DNA of 64,000 nucleotides from Tardibacter chloracetimidivorans (GTDB lineage Bacteria; Pseudomonadota; Alphaproteobacteria; Sphingomonadales; Sphingomonadaceae): the NCBI RefSeq assembly GCF_001890385.1, contig NZ_CP018221.1, positions 1,785,501 through 1,849,500 on the forward strand. Direction: 5' to 3'. Shown piece by piece: positions 1-9,582 of the stretch (position 1 is its first letter; every line of letters begins with the position of its first letter). A program made the position numbers and the translations under genes. The notes beneath the pieces are model-generated. The model was not told the DNA's origin. It saw only the letters and a list, made by a program, of their open reading frames with translations, and ran no database searches.

Positions 1-966
1 ACCCGCGAGGAATATCTGGATATGTTCCTCGACGATCTGGAACTGCCCGACCTTGCCAAGCGGCAGATCACCAAGACCGAGAATGAGGGCGTCAGGCGGG
101 CGGGCTACACCACCAGCGGGTCGCCCGCGTCGCTGTCGATCACCCGCACGATGCGCAATTCGCTCTCCCGCCGCATCGCGCTGAAGCGCCCTTCCAGCAG
201 CGAACTGGAAGCGCTGGAGGCGGAGATCGCCCGGCAGGAAGAACTGGAGGACCGCGACGAAGCCGCGCTCGACGTGCTTCGCGCACAGCGGGACGCGATC
301 CTCGCCCGCCAGCGGCGGATTTCCTACATCGACCCCATCGACCTGCGCTACCGCCGCTATGAGCCGACGCCGCGCATGGTGACGCAGGCGGTCATGTTCT
401 GCCTGATGGACGTTTCCGGCTCCATGACCGAGCATATGAAGGACCTCGCCAAGCGGTTCTTCGCGTTGCTCCACCTCTTCCTGACGCGCAACTACCGCTA
501 TGTGGACGTGGTCTTCATCCGCCACACCGACCGGGCTGAGGAGGTGGACGAGCAGACGTTCTTCTACAGCCGCGAGACCGGCGGGACTTTGGTGTCGAGC
601 GCGCTGGACAAGATGCTGCAGGTGGTGGCCGAACGCTATCACCCGTCCGACTGGAACATCTATGTCGCCCAGGCGTCCGACGGCGACAACATGGCGAGCG
701 ACAATCCACGCGCCACCAGCCTGATGCGTGACGGCATCCTGCCGATCTCGCAATATGTCGCCTATCTGGAGGTCGGGCGGGACGGCGATCCGATGGCGCT
801 TGGCACGACGCCCCGGCAGACCGATCTGTGGCGCGCCTATGAAGGCGTCGCCGACGCCGACCGCCGCTTCGCCATGCGGCGCGTCCATCACCGGCGCGAG
901 ATCTATCCGGTGTTCCGCGAGCTGTTCCGGAAGCGCGCCGCGCGCGAGACGGCGGGTCAGGCATGA
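1..966 (+). CDS. yeaH: YeaH/YhbH family protein (DUF444), 5' end outside the window
   Basis: The reading frame is open from base 1, so the true start lies left of the window; the first internal ATG is at 22. The protein carries a von Willebrand A-like fold with the metal-site motif DVSGSM (bases about 409-426) after a charged N-terminal region, as in the DUF444 family. In many proteobacteria yeaH lies between the PrkA-type serine kinase gene and spoVR, and the trio is induced by starvation and general stress; the biochemical role is not established. The stop overlaps the start of the SpoVR gene (ATGA), so the two are translationally coupled. A prkA gene would be expected just upstream, outside this window. 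Confidence 0.93.
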   Translation, partial: TREEYLDMFLDDLELPDLAKRQITKTENEGVRRAGYTTSGSPASLSITRTMRNSLSRRIALKRPSSSELEALEAEIARQEELEDRDEAALDVLRAQRDAILARQRRISYIDPIDLRYRRYEPTPRMVTQAVMFCLMDVSGSMTEHMKDLAKRFFALLHLFLTRNYRYVDVVFIRHTDRAEEVDEQTFFYSRETGGTLVSSALDKMLQVVAERYHPSDWNIYVAQASDGDNMASDNPRATSLMRDGILPISQYVAYLEVGRDGDPMALGTTPRQTDLWRAYEGVADADRRFAMRRVHHRREIYPVFRELFRKRAARETAGQA

Positions 967-2507
967 GCGGAGCCGGCAAAGGCTTGCTGTTCGACGGCAG
1001 CGACTGGGATTTCGACCTCATCCGCCGGGTCCACGAGGCCGTGGCCGAAGTGGCCGAACGCACGCTGAAGCTGGACACCTACCCCAACCAGATCGAGGTG
1101 ATCACCGCCGAGCAGATGCTAGACGCCTATTCGTCCACGGGCATGCCGCTGTTCTACAAGCACTGGTCGTTCGGCAAGCAGTTCGTCCATCACGAGCTGC
1201 TCTACCGCAAGGGCATGCGCGGGCTGGCCTATGAGCTGGTGATCAATTCCGACCCCTGCATCAGCTATATCATGGAGGAAAACTCCGCCATGATGCAGAC
1301 GCTGGTGATCGCCCACGCCGCCTATGGGCATAACCACTTCTTCAAGAACAATTATCTGTTCAAGCAATGGACCGACGCCGACGGCATTCTGGATTATCTG
1401 GAATTCGCCAAGGGCTATATCATGAACTGCGAGGAGCGTTACGGCCATGACGCGGTCGAGCGGCTGCTCGACGGCGCGCATGCGCTGATGCACCAGGGCG
1501 TTCACCGCTATCCCCGCTCGCAAAGCCGCGACCTGAAGGAGGAGGCGCTGCGCGAGGCCGAACGCCATGCCTATCAGGAAAGCATCTTCAACGATCTGTG
1601 GCGCACCCTGCCGCGCGGCGAGCAGACCTCCGCCATCCCGGCCGCAGCGGCGGAACGGCAGGCGCTGCTCCATCTGCCGCAGGAGAATATCCTCTATTTC
1701 CTTGAAAAGACCGCGCCGCGCCTCGACGCCTGGCAGCGCGAGGTGCTGCGCATCACCCGCGTCATCGCCCAGTATTTCTACCCGCAGATGCAGACCAAGG
1801 TGATGAACGAGGGCGCGGCCACCTATGTCCATTACCGCATCGTCACGACGCTGCACGACGAGGGGCGGCTGAGCGACGGCGCATACATGGAGTTTTTGCA
1901 GACCCACACCAACGTGGTCTACCAGCCGATGTTCGACACGCCCGGCTATAACGGCATCAACCCCTATGCGCTGGGCTTCGGGATGATGACCGACATAGAG
2001 CGCATCTGCACCGATCCCACCGAAGAGGACCGGGAATGGTTTCCCGATATCGCCGGATCGAAAGAGCCGATGGAGGTGCTGAAGCACATCTGGGCCAATT
2101 ACCGCGACGAAAGCTTCATCGCCCAGTTCCTCAGCCCGCACCTGATCCGCAACTGGCGGCTGTTCCATCTCGTCGACGACGAGGACGAGCCTGCGCTCCG
2201 CGTGGACGCGATCCACAATGAACGGGGCTATCGCAAGGTGCGGCGCGCGCTTGCCCGGCAATATGACATCGGCTGGCAGGAGCCGGACATCCAGGTCGTG
2301 GATGTCGACATGGCGGGCGACCGCCACCTGATCCTTGAGCATAATGTGATGAACGGCGTGCTCCTTGCGGAAAGCGACGCCGACCAGGTCCTGCAGCATC
2401 TGGCCGACATCTGGTCCTATGACGTCTGCCTGAACGAGGTGGACAGGGCGACCGGCAAGGTGTTGAAGGAGCATCGTGCCAAACCGCGTCATCAAGCCCG
2501 GTTCTGA
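963..2507 (+). CDS. spoVR: SpoVR family protein
   Basis: A 514-residue protein with the family's usual length and sequence, including the conserved N-terminal block around the segment HWSFGKQFVHHE and a central MNEGAATYVHYRI segment. The family is named after a Bacillus spore cortex protein, but in Gram-negatives (YcgB) it belongs to the PrkA-YeaH-SpoVR stress module and its activity is unknown. The start is fixed by the 4-base overlap with yeaH. The next gene begins 24 bases downstream on the same strand and may be read from the same transcript. Confidence 0.95.
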   Translation: MSGAGKGLLFDGSDWDFDLIRRVHEAVAEVAERTLKLDTYPNQIEVITAEQMLDAYSSTGMPLFYKHWSFGKQFVHHELLYRKGMRGLAYELVINSDPCISYIMEENSAMMQTLVIAHAAYGHNHFFKNNYLFKQWTDADGILDYLEFAKGYIMNCEERYGHDAVERLLDGAHALMHQGVHRYPRSQSRDLKEEALREAERHAYQESIFNDLWRTLPRGEQTSAIPAAAAERQALLHLPQENILYFLEKTAPRLDAWQREVLRITRVIAQYFYPQMQTKVMNEGAATYVHYRIVTTLHDEGRLSDGAYMEFLQTHTNVVYQPMFDTPGYNGINPYALGFGMMTDIERICTDPTEEDREWFPDIAGSKEPMEVLKHIWANYRDESFIAQFLSPHLIRNWRLFHLVDDEDEPALRVDAIHNERGYRKVRRALARQYDIGWQEPDIQVVDVDMAGDRHLILEHNVMNGVLLAESDADQVLQHLADIWSYDVCLNEVDRATGKVLKEHRAKPRHQARF

Positions 2508-2531
2508 CGGAGCCGGGACGCAACACCGCCG

Positions 2532-3794
2532 ATGAACGAACTGGGTCCGCTGCGCGACCTTGCGCTTGCGCTCGGCATCGGGCTTCTGATCGGGGTGGAG
2601 CGCGGCTGGAGGCTGCGCGGCGAGGCGGACGGAAACCGTGTCGCAGGCATCAGGACCTTTGCCCTTCTGGGCCTGCTGGGGGGCATTCTGGGCCTTATCG
2701 CCAACCGGCTGGGCCTGCTGGCGGCGGCAGGCGGGCTGGGCGTGGTCGCGATCATCGCATTCGGTTATCGCGCCGGGCTGACCCGCGACCCGGCGGACCG
2801 GTCCGCAACGGCGGCGATCACCGCCATATTGACCCTCTTCCTCGGCATGCTGGCGACGCTGGGCTACACGACCGTGGCGGTGGTGTCGGCGGGCGCGACG
2901 GTGGTGATACTGGCGCTGCGCGAGCAGCTGCACGGCTGGCTCAAGACGCTGGACCAGACGGACATGCATGCGACCGCACGATATGCCGTGATCGCGCTGA
3001 TCGTGCTGCCCCTCCTCCCCGATCACGCCTATGGCCCCTATGCCGCATGGAACCCGCGCCAGCTCTGGATGATGGTGGTTCTCGTCACTGGCCTCTCCTT
3101 TGCGGGATATGTCGCGGGCAAACGGCTGGGCGCGGCGCGGGGCACGCTGGCGGCGGCGGCAATCGCCGCGACCGTATCGTCGACGGCGGTCATATCCGAG
3201 CTGTCGCGGCGGCTGCGCAACCCGGAGGAAGACGCAGCGGTGCTGAAGGCGGGAATAGCGGCGGCGTCCGGCGTCATGTTCCTTCGCGTGCTGCTGCTGA
3301 CGGCGATTCTCGCAACATCCGCCTTTCCCACGTTCGCCTTGGTCATCGCGCCCGCCGCTCTGCTCGCCGTCCTGTGGGCTGTGCCGCTTGCCCTTCGCGC
3401 CCAGGGGAATGCAGGCAAGGCCCTGCCCGTCCGCAATCCGTTTGAAGTCCTGCCCGCCCTTGGATTTGCGGCCGTCGTCGCCGTGATGGTGCTTGCGTCG
3501 AGATGGGCGATCGAGCGTTTCGGGGATTCCGGCCTTGCCACGCTGCTCGCCCTGATCGGCCTTTATGACGTCGATTCGGGGATCATCACGGTCGGCAATC
3601 TGCCGTCCGGCGCGCTGTCGCCCCATATGGCCGGCCTGCTTCTGATGCTGCCTGTTATCGTCAACACGGTGCTGAAGGGGGTGATAGCCATCGTCTTTGC
3701 GGGGCCGTCTCGTGGCGTATCCGCCTCGCTTCCGCTGATGGTCGCCGCCGCCGTGGCAGGCGCAGGCCTCGCTGTCGGCTGGCTGCTGCTATAG
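2532..3794 (+). CDS. MgtC/SapB family membrane protein with DUF4010 domain
   Basis: A 420-residue, strongly hydrophobic protein. The N-terminal 140 residues contain the MgtC signature (LALGIGLLIGVERGW and the RTFALLGLLGG block); the C-terminal part is the DUF4010 membrane domain with about eight more predicted segments. Members of this combined family are inner-membrane proteins of uncertain function; MgtC itself is linked to magnesium limitation and acid survival, which cannot be transferred with confidence. It follows spoVR closely and its last six bases overlap the convergent receiver gene. Confidence 0.85.
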   Translation: MNELGPLRDLALALGIGLLIGVERGWRLRGEADGNRVAGIRTFALLGLLGGILGLIANRLGLLAAAGGLGVVAIIAFGYRAGLTRDPADRSATAAITAILTLFLGMLATLGYTTVAVVSAGATVVILALREQLHGWLKTLDQTDMHATARYAVIALIVLPLLPDHAYGPYAAWNPRQLWMMVVLVTGLSFAGYVAGKRLGAARGTLAAAAIAATVSSTAVISELSRRLRNPEEDAAVLKAGIAAASGVMFLRVLLLTAILATSAFPTFALVIAPAALLAVLWAVPLALRAQGNAGKALPVRNPFEVLPALGFAAVVAVMVLASRWAIERFGDSGLATLLALIGLYDVDSGIITVGNLPSGALSPHMAGLLLMLPVIVNTVLKGVIAIVFAGPSRGVSASLPLMVAAAVAGAGLAVGWLLL

Positions 3795-4160
3795 CTTTCC
3801 GGTCTGGGCGAAGGCCAGGGTGATCGATCTGGCGAGCACGTCACGGCTATAGGGTTTTTCTATCACCAGCGCGTCGGCCGGCGCACCAATTCCGGCGCGG
3901 CCATATCCAGTGGCGTAGATGCAGGGGATGCCGCGTTGGGCCAGAAGGGCGGCGATCGGTTCGCTCCTTTCCCCATTGATGTTGATGTCGAGAATGGCGA
4001 CCTCGCAGTCGACCGCCTCTGCAAGCTGGAGACCAAGGGCCAGATTGGACGCCGACCCGGCAAGCGCACAGCCCATGTCCTCCAGCATATCCTCCAGCGC
4101 CATCAGGATCAGCGGTTCGTCCTCGACGACGAATATCTTCCGGCCGTTGAGCACCGTCAT
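3789..4160 (-). CDS. Single-domain response regulator
   Basis: A 123-residue stand-alone receiver with no output domain. Phosphorylation-site residues are visible: acidic pair E13-D14, acceptor D58 in the segment AILDININ, T84 in YATGY and K102 in EKPYS. An upstream in-frame ATG would give an implausible basic extension, so the start at 4160 is used; it overlaps the kinase stop as ATGA. It is almost certainly the partner of the HWE kinase encoded immediately upstream. Single-domain receivers of alphaproteobacteria often act in phosphorelays or on general-stress control, but this pair's target cannot be read from the sequence. Confidence 0.93.
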   Translation of the reverse strand: MTVLNGRKIFVVEDEPLILMALEDMLEDMGCALAGSASNLALGLQLAEAVDCEVAILDININGERSEPIAALLAQRGIPCIYATGYGRAGIGAPADALVIEKPYSRDVLARSITLAFAQTGKL

Positions 4161-6721
4161 CCCTGACCCTCCGTGAGAACGGCGTCCACCACGCACTCCA
4201 GCCCCTCCGGCTTGAACAGAATCTCCGCCTTTCCGCCCAGTTCGGCGGCAAGGCCGCGTTCGATCATCCTGGTGCCGAAGCCGCGCCGGGCGGGTGGCGT
4301 CACCGGGGGTCCGCCACGCTCCACCCACTTCATCCGCAAGCGAATCTGGCCGTCTGCCCGCATCACATCCCAGCCGATATGCACTTCTCCGCCTGGCGTT
4401 GAAAGCGCGCCATATTTCGCTGCGTTCGTGCAAAGCTCATGGACGGCGAGCGCAAGGGTGATCGCCGTCTTTGGCGGGATGGTGACATCCGGGCCCTCGA
4501 TACGGACCCGCTCGTCCGCGCCGCTGTGGGGCTTGACGACGTCCCGCACGATCTGGGTCAGCGACGCAGGCGACCATCTGTCGCGCACAAGGATGTTGTG
4601 CGCGGTGGACAATGCGGACAGGCGACCCTGAAACACCTCGCTCGCCGCTCGGAGCCGGGCGTCTCCCTTGAACGTCTGTTGCGCCATCGCCTGCACGATC
4701 GCCAGCGTGTTCTTCACCCGGTGATTGAGTTCGTCGATGAGCAGCCGCTGATGCTCTTCGAACTGGCGCGCCTCCGTCACATCGCGGGCAATCGCATGAA
4801 GACCCGTGGGCTGGCCGCTGGCGTCCGTCATCAGCCGGGAATTGATCTCCCAGATCAGCCTGCGCCCGTCCTTGGTGTTGACGGCGATCGTATGCCGCGT
4901 GCTGCCGCCGCGCTGCACCTTCCTGTTGAGCATCGCGGTCGTCTGTTCAAAACCGTCCGCGCCGACGAAATGCGCGAAGGATTTGCCCAGCGCCTCTTCC
5001 TCGGTATAGCCCAGCGCCGCGCACACCGCCGGGTTGCACGACGTCACCCGCTGATCGAGATCGGCGGTGAAGATATAGTCGTTCGCCTGCTCGAAGATGG
5101 TGCGGAAGCGCCACTCGCTTTCCTGGAGCGCGGCTTCGGCGTGCTTTCGCTCGGTGATGTCGAACGAGACGCCCAGCAGCCGCGCGCCCTCCTCGCCGCC
5201 ATTGCCGAAGCGGCTGCAATGGCTCTGCAACCACCGCTCCTCGCCCGTGTCGGCGCGGAAGATGCGATATTCGATGTTGAACGGCACGCCCTCCATCAGG
5301 CACCGATCGACCGCGCCGCGTGCGAGTTCGACATCCTCGGGATGGACCCGCCCGATCCAGTCCTCGAAGCCGCCGCGCAGATCGGGCGTTCTGGCAAAGC
5401 CCAGAATGTCGAAGCGGTTGGGCGACCATTCGCCGCTGAGGCTGCTTGAATCCAGCTCCCAGGTCGCCATGCCTGCGCCTTCGATCGCGAGCCGCACGCT
5501 TTCGGCGTTCTTGCGAAGCGTTTCCTCCGCGCGCCGCCGCTCGGTCACATCGATCGAAACGGCGAGCACACCATAGGGTTCGCCATTCGCCCGGCGGCTG
5601 ACGGAAACCGAATTGTTGACCCACACGGCCGAACCATCGGGGCGGACATATCGCTTTTCATGCGCATAGGGCGTACCCTCCACGACCGCCCTCTGAAATA
5701 CGATCTTATTGCGGGGCCTGTCGTCGGGATGGGTGATGTCGAGCAGGTTGAGCCCCAAAAGCTCCTCGCGCGTGCGGCCGACGATCTCGCAGAAGCGGTC
5801 GTTGACCGCGGTGAAGACGCCATTCAGATCCACCTCGCTGAAACCGGCCATGGTCTGCGAGATGAACGCCGCAAGCTGCTCCTGATACTCCCGCATGGCA
5901 AATTCGCTATCGCGCATCTCCCGTCCGATCCGCACCGTGACCCAGACAAGCGCGAGCGCCGTCATCGGCGCGAACAGCGAAAAGCCGAACTCCACATTAT
6001 AAGCGCCGACGCCCACGCCAAGCATCAGCATAAAGCCCAAGGCGATCGGCAAGATCGCCGCGACCGGCAGGAAGCGGCTGAGCAAGGCCCAGGCGCTTGG
6101 CGACCCCGATACCTCGCGGAGCCAGCCTGTTTCCGGGTGGGTCATGAGCGCGGCGGCAACCGCGACCAGAAGGCCGATCGCGGTGTGGATGGCGATCGCC
6201 GTATAGTCGTTTATCAGCCAGAAGGTCGTGCCTCCGAAGGCATAGCCCGCCGAGGCCACGAAAGCGACGAACCCCGCATAGGCAGCCAGCAGGTGCGCGA
6301 CCATGAGCCACACGCTCTTCCTCGCCAGCGAGAGCAGGAGGATTGCCGGGCCAAGCCCCATCCAGGCGGTGGCGGTGAGCGGCGACATGCGACCCGGGAA
6401 ACCGGAACCGGTCAGCGTTCCCTTGTCGGGCAGGAAGGCCTGGTCGATGCCGATGTCCGTGTGCGCCAGATATTCCACCATGGTGAGCAGGCCGAGCAGG
6501 AAGGCGGCAGCGCCGCAGCTGACCGCAATCACCGCCGCGCCCGACTCGCGCCTGCCCGCCGCTGCAAGGCCGAACCCGACCAGAACGAAGCCGATCGCGG
6601 TGTTCACCTTCATCGTGGACTGGCCGGGAATGACCGATTTCAAGGTTTCCATGCCAAGGGACCAGCCGATCAGCACCAAAAACCCGAGCACGACCAGCCC
6701 ACCGCACAGGGCAAGCCGCAA
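4157..6721 (-). CDS. HWE-family sensor histidine kinase with membrane domain and PAS repeats
   Basis: An 854-residue kinase. The first 250 or so residues form about eight membrane segments. Three PAS/PAC units follow (roughly 275-400, 405-530, 535-655), each ending in a PAC-like ...ITERK or DVTE motif. The H-box is ELNHRVKNTLAIVQA with the acceptor near H667; the ATPase part has AVHELCTNAAKYGA and the WVE motif (about W799-E801) that names the HWE family. The chosen start is a TTG at 6721; no ATG exists between it and the in-frame upstream stop, so the start is uncertain. It forms an operon with the single-domain receiver (4-base overlap). Confidence 0.92.
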   Translation of the reverse strand: MRLALCGGLVVLGFLVLIGWSLGMETLKSVIPGQSTMKVNTAIGFVLVGFGLAAAGRRESGAAVIAVSCGAAAFLLGLLTMVEYLAHTDIGIDQAFLPDKGTLTGSGFPGRMSPLTATAWMGLGPAILLLSLARKSVWLMVAHLLAAYAGFVAFVASAGYAFGGTTFWLINDYTAIAIHTAIGLLVAVAAALMTHPETGWLREVSGSPSAWALLSRFLPVAAILPIALGFMLMLGVGVGAYNVEFGFSLFAPMTALALVWVTVRIGREMRDSEFAMREYQEQLAAFISQTMAGFSEVDLNGVFTAVNDRFCEIVGRTREELLGLNLLDITHPDDRPRNKIVFQRAVVEGTPYAHEKRYVRPDGSAVWVNNSVSVSRRANGEPYGVLAVSIDVTERRRAEETLRKNAESVRLAIEGAGMATWELDSSSLSGEWSPNRFDILGFARTPDLRGGFEDWIGRVHPEDVELARGAVDRCLMEGVPFNIEYRIFRADTGEERWLQSHCSRFGNGGEEGARLLGVSFDITERKHAEAALQESEWRFRTIFEQANDYIFTADLDQRVTSCNPAVCAALGYTEEEALGKSFAHFVGADGFEQTTAMLNRKVQRGGSTRHTIAVNTKDGRRLIWEINSRLMTDASGQPTGLHAIARDVTEARQFEEHQRLLIDELNHRVKNTLAIVQAMAQQTFKGDARLRAASEVFQGRLSALSTAHNILVRDRWSPASLTQIVRDVVKPHSGADERVRIEGPDVTIPPKTAITLALAVHELCTNAAKYGALSTPGGEVHIGWDVMRADGQIRLRMKWVERGGPPVTPPARRGFGTRMIERGLAAELGGKAEILFKPEGLECVVDAVLTEGQG

Positions 6722-6802
6722 GGCATCCCGGCCGGTTCCGATCCTTCCGATCCCGCTTGTCGTCCTAACCGGCTTCAGGGCTTGCCTCCAGAATGGATCC
6801 TG

Positions 6803-6830
6803 ACCCTAGACCGCGCCGGAACGCTGTCAA
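6803..6830 (-). promoter_or_regulatory. Candidate sigma-70 promoter for the HWE kinase operon
   Basis: On the minus strand TTGACA (6830-6825) is followed after 16 bases by TAGGGT (6808-6803). The -35 is perfect and the -10 matches at three positions. It lies about 75 bases upstream of the kinase start codon. Confidence 0.4.
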
Positions 6831-6858
6831 TCTTCTCTGCAATTCCCTGTGATGCATC

Positions 6859-8532
6859 TCAGGGAGCAGCGCCGCCCGCCACCGGCATGACGACCGGGAC
6901 GCGTGAATCCTTGACGTCGTCCCGCCACCGGACCGACCCGAACGGCCGTTCAAGCATGCGCCGAATCTGGATCGGCCCCGATCCAGAATGAAACGCCTTT
7001 ATGCGCTCCTGCAATTCCCGCTCGGCGCTTGTAGGCCGATTGCGATGCCGCAGGAAATCGGTCCATGTGGGAAAATGGAACCGCTCTATCCAGAGCTCCG
7101 GGTCTGAAAGATCGCGCGCCAGCGCCCATCCATAAGCGCCGTTGCGCTGGCGACTGAGCTGCAGATCCTGCATCACGCCATAAAAGGCGCGGGCCCGGTC
7201 TCGCGGAACCCGGTATTCAATTTCTATCACGATCGGCCCGCTGCGACCGGTAATGTCGAGTTCGACTTCAGGATCGGCCAGATCGAGGCCCGCCTCCTCG
7301 GCCGGGGAGAAATCGGCAAGCTTGAGCCAGCGCCCGACGAACGCCGCCAGCAAGGTCGCTCCCGCCGCAACAGTGATCGCTTCGCTCACGCCCCAGGTTT
7401 CGGCAGCCTGTCCCCAAATCCAGCTGCCGACGGCAAGCCCGCCCGCGACCGCCGTCTGGAAGGCGGCGAGAACACGGCCCGCCACCCAGCGGGGGGACAT
7501 CGTCTGCACGCCGATGTTGAAGATGGTGACGCTGACCATCCAGGCACCCCCGGCGGCCATCAGCGCCAGTCCCGTCAACCACGGCGAGGCGCTGAACGCG
7601 ACGACGAACGAGGCAAGTCCCAGGAGGACCACCCCGCCGGTGACCGATGCTTCGGCCCCGGGCCTGCTTCTCAGCGGCGACACGCAGAACGCGCCTATGA
7701 CCGCGCCGATCCCGTAGCATCCAAGCATCAGGCCGAAGAGCCGTGCATCTCCCCCCAGCAGATCGCGGGCGATGAGCGGCATCAGCGCAAGCAGCACCGA
7801 TCCGGCGAGACTGCTGATGATCGAACGGACGATGATCGGTCTTATCGATGGCGAATGCAGCACATATCGCCCGCCGGAAATAATCGCCCGCATCAGTTTT
7901 TCGGGCGGCAGCCGCGATGGCTCCTGAACCCGCCGCCACAAAAGAAGCGCAACGATCATCGGCAGAAAGAAGATCGCGTTTACCAGAAAGGCGGCGGTCG
8001 CGCCTGCCGCAGCGACGATGAAACCGCCGATTGCGGGGCCAAAGCTGCGCGCGACATTGTAGCTGATGCTGTTCAGCGCCACCGCCTCGCCAAGGTGGGC
8101 GGGCGGCACCTGCTCTGCGACCGATGCCTGCCACGCCGGGCCGAACAGCGCCACGCTGCAGCCGATGGTAAAGGTGAAAGCGAGGATCAGCCAAGGGGTC
8201 AGCACGCCGACCGAGGCCGAAAGGGTGAGACCAACTGCGCCGGCAAGGCCGATCAATATGCCCGTCATCGCGACCTTGCGGCGATCATAGGTATCGGCGA
8301 TCGCGCCGGCGAACATTGCAAAGAGCATGAGCGGCAGCACCGAGGCGGTCTGCACCAGCGCCACCATATCGGCCGCCGAAGTGAGTTCCGTCATCGCCCA
8401 GGCCGCGCCCACGCCCTGCACGAGCAGGCCGAAGTTGGAGAACAGGCTGGCCGACCATGTCCTGCGGAACACAGCGACGCGCAGCGGCGCCAGCATGGCG
8501 TTTGCGCTCAACTTACCGACGGCTGATTTCAA
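6859..8532 (-). CDS. MFS exporter (EntS-like) with extra C-terminal domain
   Basis: A 557-residue major facilitator of the MFS_3/enterobactin-exporter type, with the start region APLRVAVFRRTWSASLFSN and the loop motif GAIADTYDRRKVAM after the second helix. Twelve membrane segments end near residue 415. About 120 further soluble residues follow, containing IEIEYRVPRDRARAFYGVM and ERFHFPTWTDFLRHRNR, which look like an antibiotic-biosynthesis-monooxygenase-type alpha/beta barrel half. The frame stays open to 8721, but a TTG at 8532 with GGGAG eight bases ahead is the best start; a later ATG at 8496 is an alternative. The substrate is unknown. It is divergent from the SDR gene. Confidence 0.85.
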   Translation of the reverse strand: MKSAVGKLSANAMLAPLRVAVFRRTWSASLFSNFGLLVQGVGAAWAMTELTSAADMVALVQTASVLPLMLFAMFAGAIADTYDRRKVAMTGILIGLAGAVGLTLSASVGVLTPWLILAFTFTIGCSVALFGPAWQASVAEQVPPAHLGEAVALNSISYNVARSFGPAIGGFIVAAAGATAAFLVNAIFFLPMIVALLLWRRVQEPSRLPPEKLMRAIISGGRYVLHSPSIRPIIVRSIISSLAGSVLLALMPLIARDLLGGDARLFGLMLGCYGIGAVIGAFCVSPLRSRPGAEASVTGGVVLLGLASFVVAFSASPWLTGLALMAAGGAWMVSVTIFNIGVQTMSPRWVAGRVLAAFQTAVAGGLAVGSWIWGQAAETWGVSEAITVAAGATLLAAFVGRWLKLADFSPAEEAGLDLADPEVELDITGRSGPIVIEIEYRVPRDRARAFYGVMQDLQLSRQRNGAYGWALARDLSDPELWIERFHFPTWTDFLRHRNRPTSAERELQERIKAFHSGSGPIQIRRMLERPFGSVRWRDDVKDSRVPVVMPVAGGAAP

Positions 8533-8673
8533 CTGACGCTCCCTGCCAGCCAGATGGCGCGCAATCGGCGCGATGGCAAACGGATAATCGTCTCTTTCAG
8601 TACCGGCCGGCGCATGGCGGGATCGCCCCGAGACCGACCGCGTTCTCTGTTCTTTGCAGCCAAGGAGGGCGGC

Positions 8674-9525
8674 ATGAGCACGAAAGAACCGGAGATCCAC
8701 GAAGACCCGCTGCCCGGCCATGAAAGCAGGCTTGAGCCAAAACCCGAATGGCAGCCCCGCTATGCCGGATCAGACCGGCTGCGAGGCAAGGTGGCGGTGG
8801 TCACCGGGGCGGACAGCGGCATCGGCCGGGCGGTGGCGGCGCTCTTCGCGCGGGAAGGCGCCGACGTCGCCATCCTCTATCTGTGCGAACATGACGATGC
8901 GGAAAAGACCGCCGGGATCGTCAGGAACGAAGGGCGGGACTCCATCACCATCGCAGGCGATGTCGGAGACCCGGCGTTCTGCGAAAAGGCGATCGGCGAG
9001 GTCATCGACCGTTTCGGTCGGCTCGACGTGCTCGTCAACAACGCCGGGGAGCAGCATCCCGACAAGGACATTCGCGACATCACCGAAGACCAGCTTCGCC
9101 GCACCTTCCAGACCAACATCTTCGGCATGTTCTTCATGACCCAGGCCGCGCGCCCGCACCTGAAGGAAGGCGCGGCGATCATCAACTGCACCAGCGTCAC
9201 CATGTATGAGGGCTCGAAGGAACTGCTCGACTATTCAAGCACCAAGGGCGCGATCACCGCCTTCACGCGGAGCCTTTCGGCCAATCTGATCGGCGACGGA
9301 ATCCGGGTGAATGCGGTTGCCCCCGGCCCGATCTGGACGCCGCTCAACCCCATGGGCGGGGCGACGCCCGACAAGCTGGAGCATTTCGGCGAAGGGACGC
9401 CGATGGGGCGTCCCGGCCAGCCCAATGAGGTTGCCCCCTCTTTCCTGTTCCTTGCCTGCGAGGACGCGAGCTACATGTCGGGGCAGGTGCTGCACCCGAA
9501 CGGCGGCACGGTTGTCGGCAGCTAG
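8674..9525 (+). CDS. SDR family oxidoreductase (YghA / general stress type)
   Basis: A 283-residue classical short-chain dehydrogenase with the long N-terminal lead (EPEWQPRYAG-like) typical of the YghA/Gsp39 group. Visible motifs are TGADSGIG for NAD(P) binding, NNAG, and the catalytic Y-x3-K in DYSSTKGA. The C-terminal segment ends in GGTVVGS. The start at 8674 has a perfect AAGGAGG six bases ahead, which rules out the longer open frame from 8554. Members of this group reduce aldehydes or polyols and are often stress-induced; the substrate here is unknown. Confidence 0.93.
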   Translation: MSTKEPEIHEDPLPGHESRLEPKPEWQPRYAGSDRLRGKVAVVTGADSGIGRAVAALFAREGADVAILYLCEHDDAEKTAGIVRNEGRDSITIAGDVGDPAFCEKAIGEVIDRFGRLDVLVNNAGEQHPDKDIRDITEDQLRRTFQTNIFGMFFMTQAARPHLKEGAAIINCTSVTMYEGSKELLDYSSTKGAITAFTRSLSANLIGDGIRVNAVAPGPIWTPLNPMGGATPDKLEHFGEGTPMGRPGQPNEVAPSFLFLACEDASYMSGQVLHPNGGTVVGS

Positions 9526-9557
9526 ATGAAAAAAGTAAAACGCGGCGCGTCGGGGCC

Positions 9558-9582
9558 GGAACCCGGACGGCGAGTGGGTGTT
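9558..9582 (+). promoter_or_regulatory. Possible EcfG-type general-stress promoter
   Basis: GGAAC (9558-9562) is followed after 16 bases by TGTT (9579-9582). The alphaproteobacterial EcfG consensus is GGAAC-N16/17-CGTT, so one -10 base is off. A second, weaker match (GGAAC-N16-GGTT) begins near 9708, closer to the 9770 gene. Both lie in the 244-base gap after the SDR, in which I see no convincing gene. Weak support only. Confidence 0.25.

Noticed and set aside
1119-3626. Long open frame of about 835 codons on the minus strand, opposite spoVR and the MgtC gene
   Set aside because: It mirrors the codon pattern of two well-supported + strand genes in GC-rich DNA, with low-complexity His/Arg/Gly-rich translation and no ribosome site.
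4439-6991. Several long + strand frames opposite the HWE kinase
   Set aside because: Antisense shadows; Arg/Gly/Ala-rich with no recognisable domain.
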